Source: Ruminococcaceae bacterium UBA3451
GTDB lineage: Bacteria > Bacillota > Clostridia > Oscillospirales > Acutalibacteraceae
NCBI GenBank assembly: GCA_002378845.1
Contig: DFRY01000077.1
Location: 25,018-32,829, forward strand
Reading direction: 5' to 3'
Length of the DNA: 7,812 nt
Position 1 is the stretch's first letter. Every line of letters begins with the position of its first letter. The translations under genes were made by a program, and so were the position numbers. Below the pieces are notes generated by a model. That model did not search any database. It saw only the letters and a program-made list of their open reading frames with translations, and was not told where the DNA came from. Below, one piece after another: positions 7,066 through 7,812 of the stretch.

Positions 7066-7070
7066 CCTCC
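7066..7070 (-). promoter_or_regulatory. Ribosome binding site deciding the GTG start of the second trkA-like gene
   Basis: GGAGG on the minus strand lies 6 nt before the GTG at 7057-7059, within the 13-bp gap after the upstream stop codon (7073-7075). It supports translation of the second gene from its own site. Confidence 0.75.
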
Positions 7071-7072
7071 GC

Positions 7073-7696
7073 TCAATCAATCATCTTGGCAAAAATTACT
7101 TTGTCGCCTTCTGCAAGAATGATTCTATGTTCTGCGGAATACAGCTCCATCGTGCCGTCCAAATGCAGAACACCAAAAATCACTTCGCCTGTATCCATCG
7201 GCACGTCGGTTACCGGGTCGCCGACATGTGCGCTGTCAACCGAGCGGGTATGGAATGCCGCCGTTGCCGTTTCAAAAGAGACATTCTTGGAATCCCACGG
7301 TTGTGTCAGGGCGGTAAAAATCGCGTCGCCGGCCAGTTTGGTCGGGCAAACGGTTTTCAGCCCAAAGCTTTTAAAAACCTTTTCGCGCTCCGGGTCAGAA
7401 ATGCGTGCTACCACATTTTTTACGCCGAAAAATTCCTGCGCAATCTGCGAAACGGTAATGTTCAGATTATCGTCCGGTGTTACCACCGCCATCGCATCGC
7501 AGTTTTCCACTCCGGCATTTTTCAGCACCGTCATATCCAACGGCATTCCAACCACGGTAATTCCACTGAAATCGTCATTCAGATTATGAAAGGAATCCGC
7601 ACTGGAATCAACAATGGCAACATCGTGGCCGTGTTGGTCCAAAATGCCTGCCAAACGTGTGCCGAGCCTGCCGCAGCCCACAACAAGAACGTTCAC
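7073..7696 (-). CDS. trkA: TrkA/KtrA family potassium uptake regulator, single RCK subunit (first gene of pair)
   Basis: This 207-residue cytosolic protein is paralogous to its downstream neighbour. Its TrkA_N domain opens with MNVLVVGCGRLG (G7, G9, G12), and D30 at the end of beta-2 (VAIVDSS) indicates dinucleotide binding. MAVVTPDDNLNI and ARISDPEREKVF match family motifs. A shorter, more divergent RCK_C-like region covers about residues 138-207. The frame stays open upstream to the right window edge, but the GTG at 7696 is preferred: AAGGAGAG (7704-7711) is 7 nt upstream, and the residues before it are not family-like and cross a terminator hairpin. The pair is roughly equal in total size to one double-RCK TrkA (about 450 residues), so the two may form a hetero-oligomeric ring. 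Convergent ktrB is the obvious partner. The symbol is family-level. Confidence 0.9.
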   Translation of the reverse strand: MNVLVVGCGRLGTRLAGILDQHGHDVAIVDSSADSFHNLNDDFSGITVVGMPLDMTVLKNAGVENCDAMAVVTPDDNLNITVSQIAQEFFGVKNVVARISDPEREKVFKSFGLKTVCPTKLAGDAIFTALTQPWDSKNVSFETATAAFHTRSVDSAHVGDPVTDVPMDTGEVIFGVLHLDGTMELYSAEHRIILAEGDKVIFAKMID

Positions 7697-7703
7697 AAAA
7701 AAT

Positions 7704-7711
7704 CTCTCCTT
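7704..7711 (-). promoter_or_regulatory. Ribosome binding site deciding the GTG start of the first trkA-like gene
   Basis: AAGGAGAG on the minus strand lies 7 nt before the GTG at 7694-7696. The longer frame back to an ATG at 7786 has no comparable site, so the shorter start is favoured. Confidence 0.75.
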
Positions 7712-7736
7712 ACAATGTGTCCTCACACTTTTGGGT

Positions 7737-7783
7737 AAAAAAATAGCCCGAAAGGGATAAAATCCGCTTTGGGACTCTTTTTT
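7737..7783. terminator. Hairpin with terminator features on both strands, just upstream of the trkA-like pair
   Basis: The inverted repeat 7747-7773 folds, on the minus strand, as CCC/GGG, AAAG/CTTT and GGAT/ATCC (11 bp with two single C bulges) around a TTT loop. It is followed by CTATTTTTTT. On the plus strand the same hairpin is followed by ACTCTTTTTT. It may end a minus-strand gene beyond the right edge, or act as a leader attenuator for the trkA-like genes, whose first codon is only about 40 nt away. The remaining 7784-7812 are too short to interpret. Confidence 0.7.
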
Positions 7784-7812
7784 CATTTGGCCGCCCGGAG
7801 GAATAAAAGCCG

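Noticed and set aside
7697..7786. N-terminal extension of the first trkA-like protein from an ATG at 7786
   Set aside because: It would translate the terminator hairpin, adds 30 residues not seen before the canonical GxGxxG start, and the GTG at 7696 has a much better ribosome site.
7783..7812. Possible last ten codons of an upstream minus-strand gene, ending in TGA at 7783-7785, or a plus-strand ribosome site (GGAGG at 7797-7801)
   Set aside because: Both readings fit a few bases at the window edge, but neither can be supported without the sequence beyond it.

Overview
The window looks like chromosomal core DNA from an anaerobic Bacillota, most likely a clostridial (Oscillospiraceae/Ruminococcaceae-like) organism. 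This placement is inferred from a single-chain pyruvate:ferredoxin oxidoreductase, strong AGGAGG-type ribosome binding sites, GTG starts, many intrinsic terminators, sigma-A-type promoters and a preQ1 riboswitch in front of queT. I recognise no mobile element, CRISPR array, tRNA or rRNA.

Layout. Positions 1-2264 (minus) hold the N-terminal 754 codons of nifJ (PFOR); the gene runs off the left edge inside its ferredoxin domain. A divergent 341-bp regulatory region (2265-2605) carries nifJ promoters on the minus strand and, on the plus strand, a promoter with an overlapping 12-bp palindrome for the next gene. Positions 2606-4024 (plus) encode a CNNM/CorC-family (DUF21-CBS-CBS-CorC_HlyC) membrane protein and end in a clear intrinsic terminator. 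Positions 4107-6130 (plus) form a probable two-gene transcript: a preQ1-I riboswitch whose tail contains the Shine-Dalgarno sequence, then queT (queuosine-precursor ECF transporter S component), then ktrB (K+ translocating subunit), then a terminator. Converging from the right is a minus-strand pair of single-RCK TrkA/KtrA-like proteins (7073-7696 first, then 6397-7059), closed by a 14-bp terminator hairpin. A second hairpin, terminator-like on both strands, lies about 40 bp upstream of that pair.

How the genes work together. KtrB and the two RCK proteins plausibly form one K+ uptake system with a cytosolic nucleotide-gated ring, although channel and regulators are on opposite strands. With the CorC-like protein, much of the window concerns metal and K+ homeostasis. 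The distinctive points are the preQ1 aptamer, the queT-ktrB co-transcription, and the tandem pair of short RCK subunits in place of one KtrA or one double-length TrkA. I did not find a convincing undescribed system; the findings are mainly regulatory architecture.
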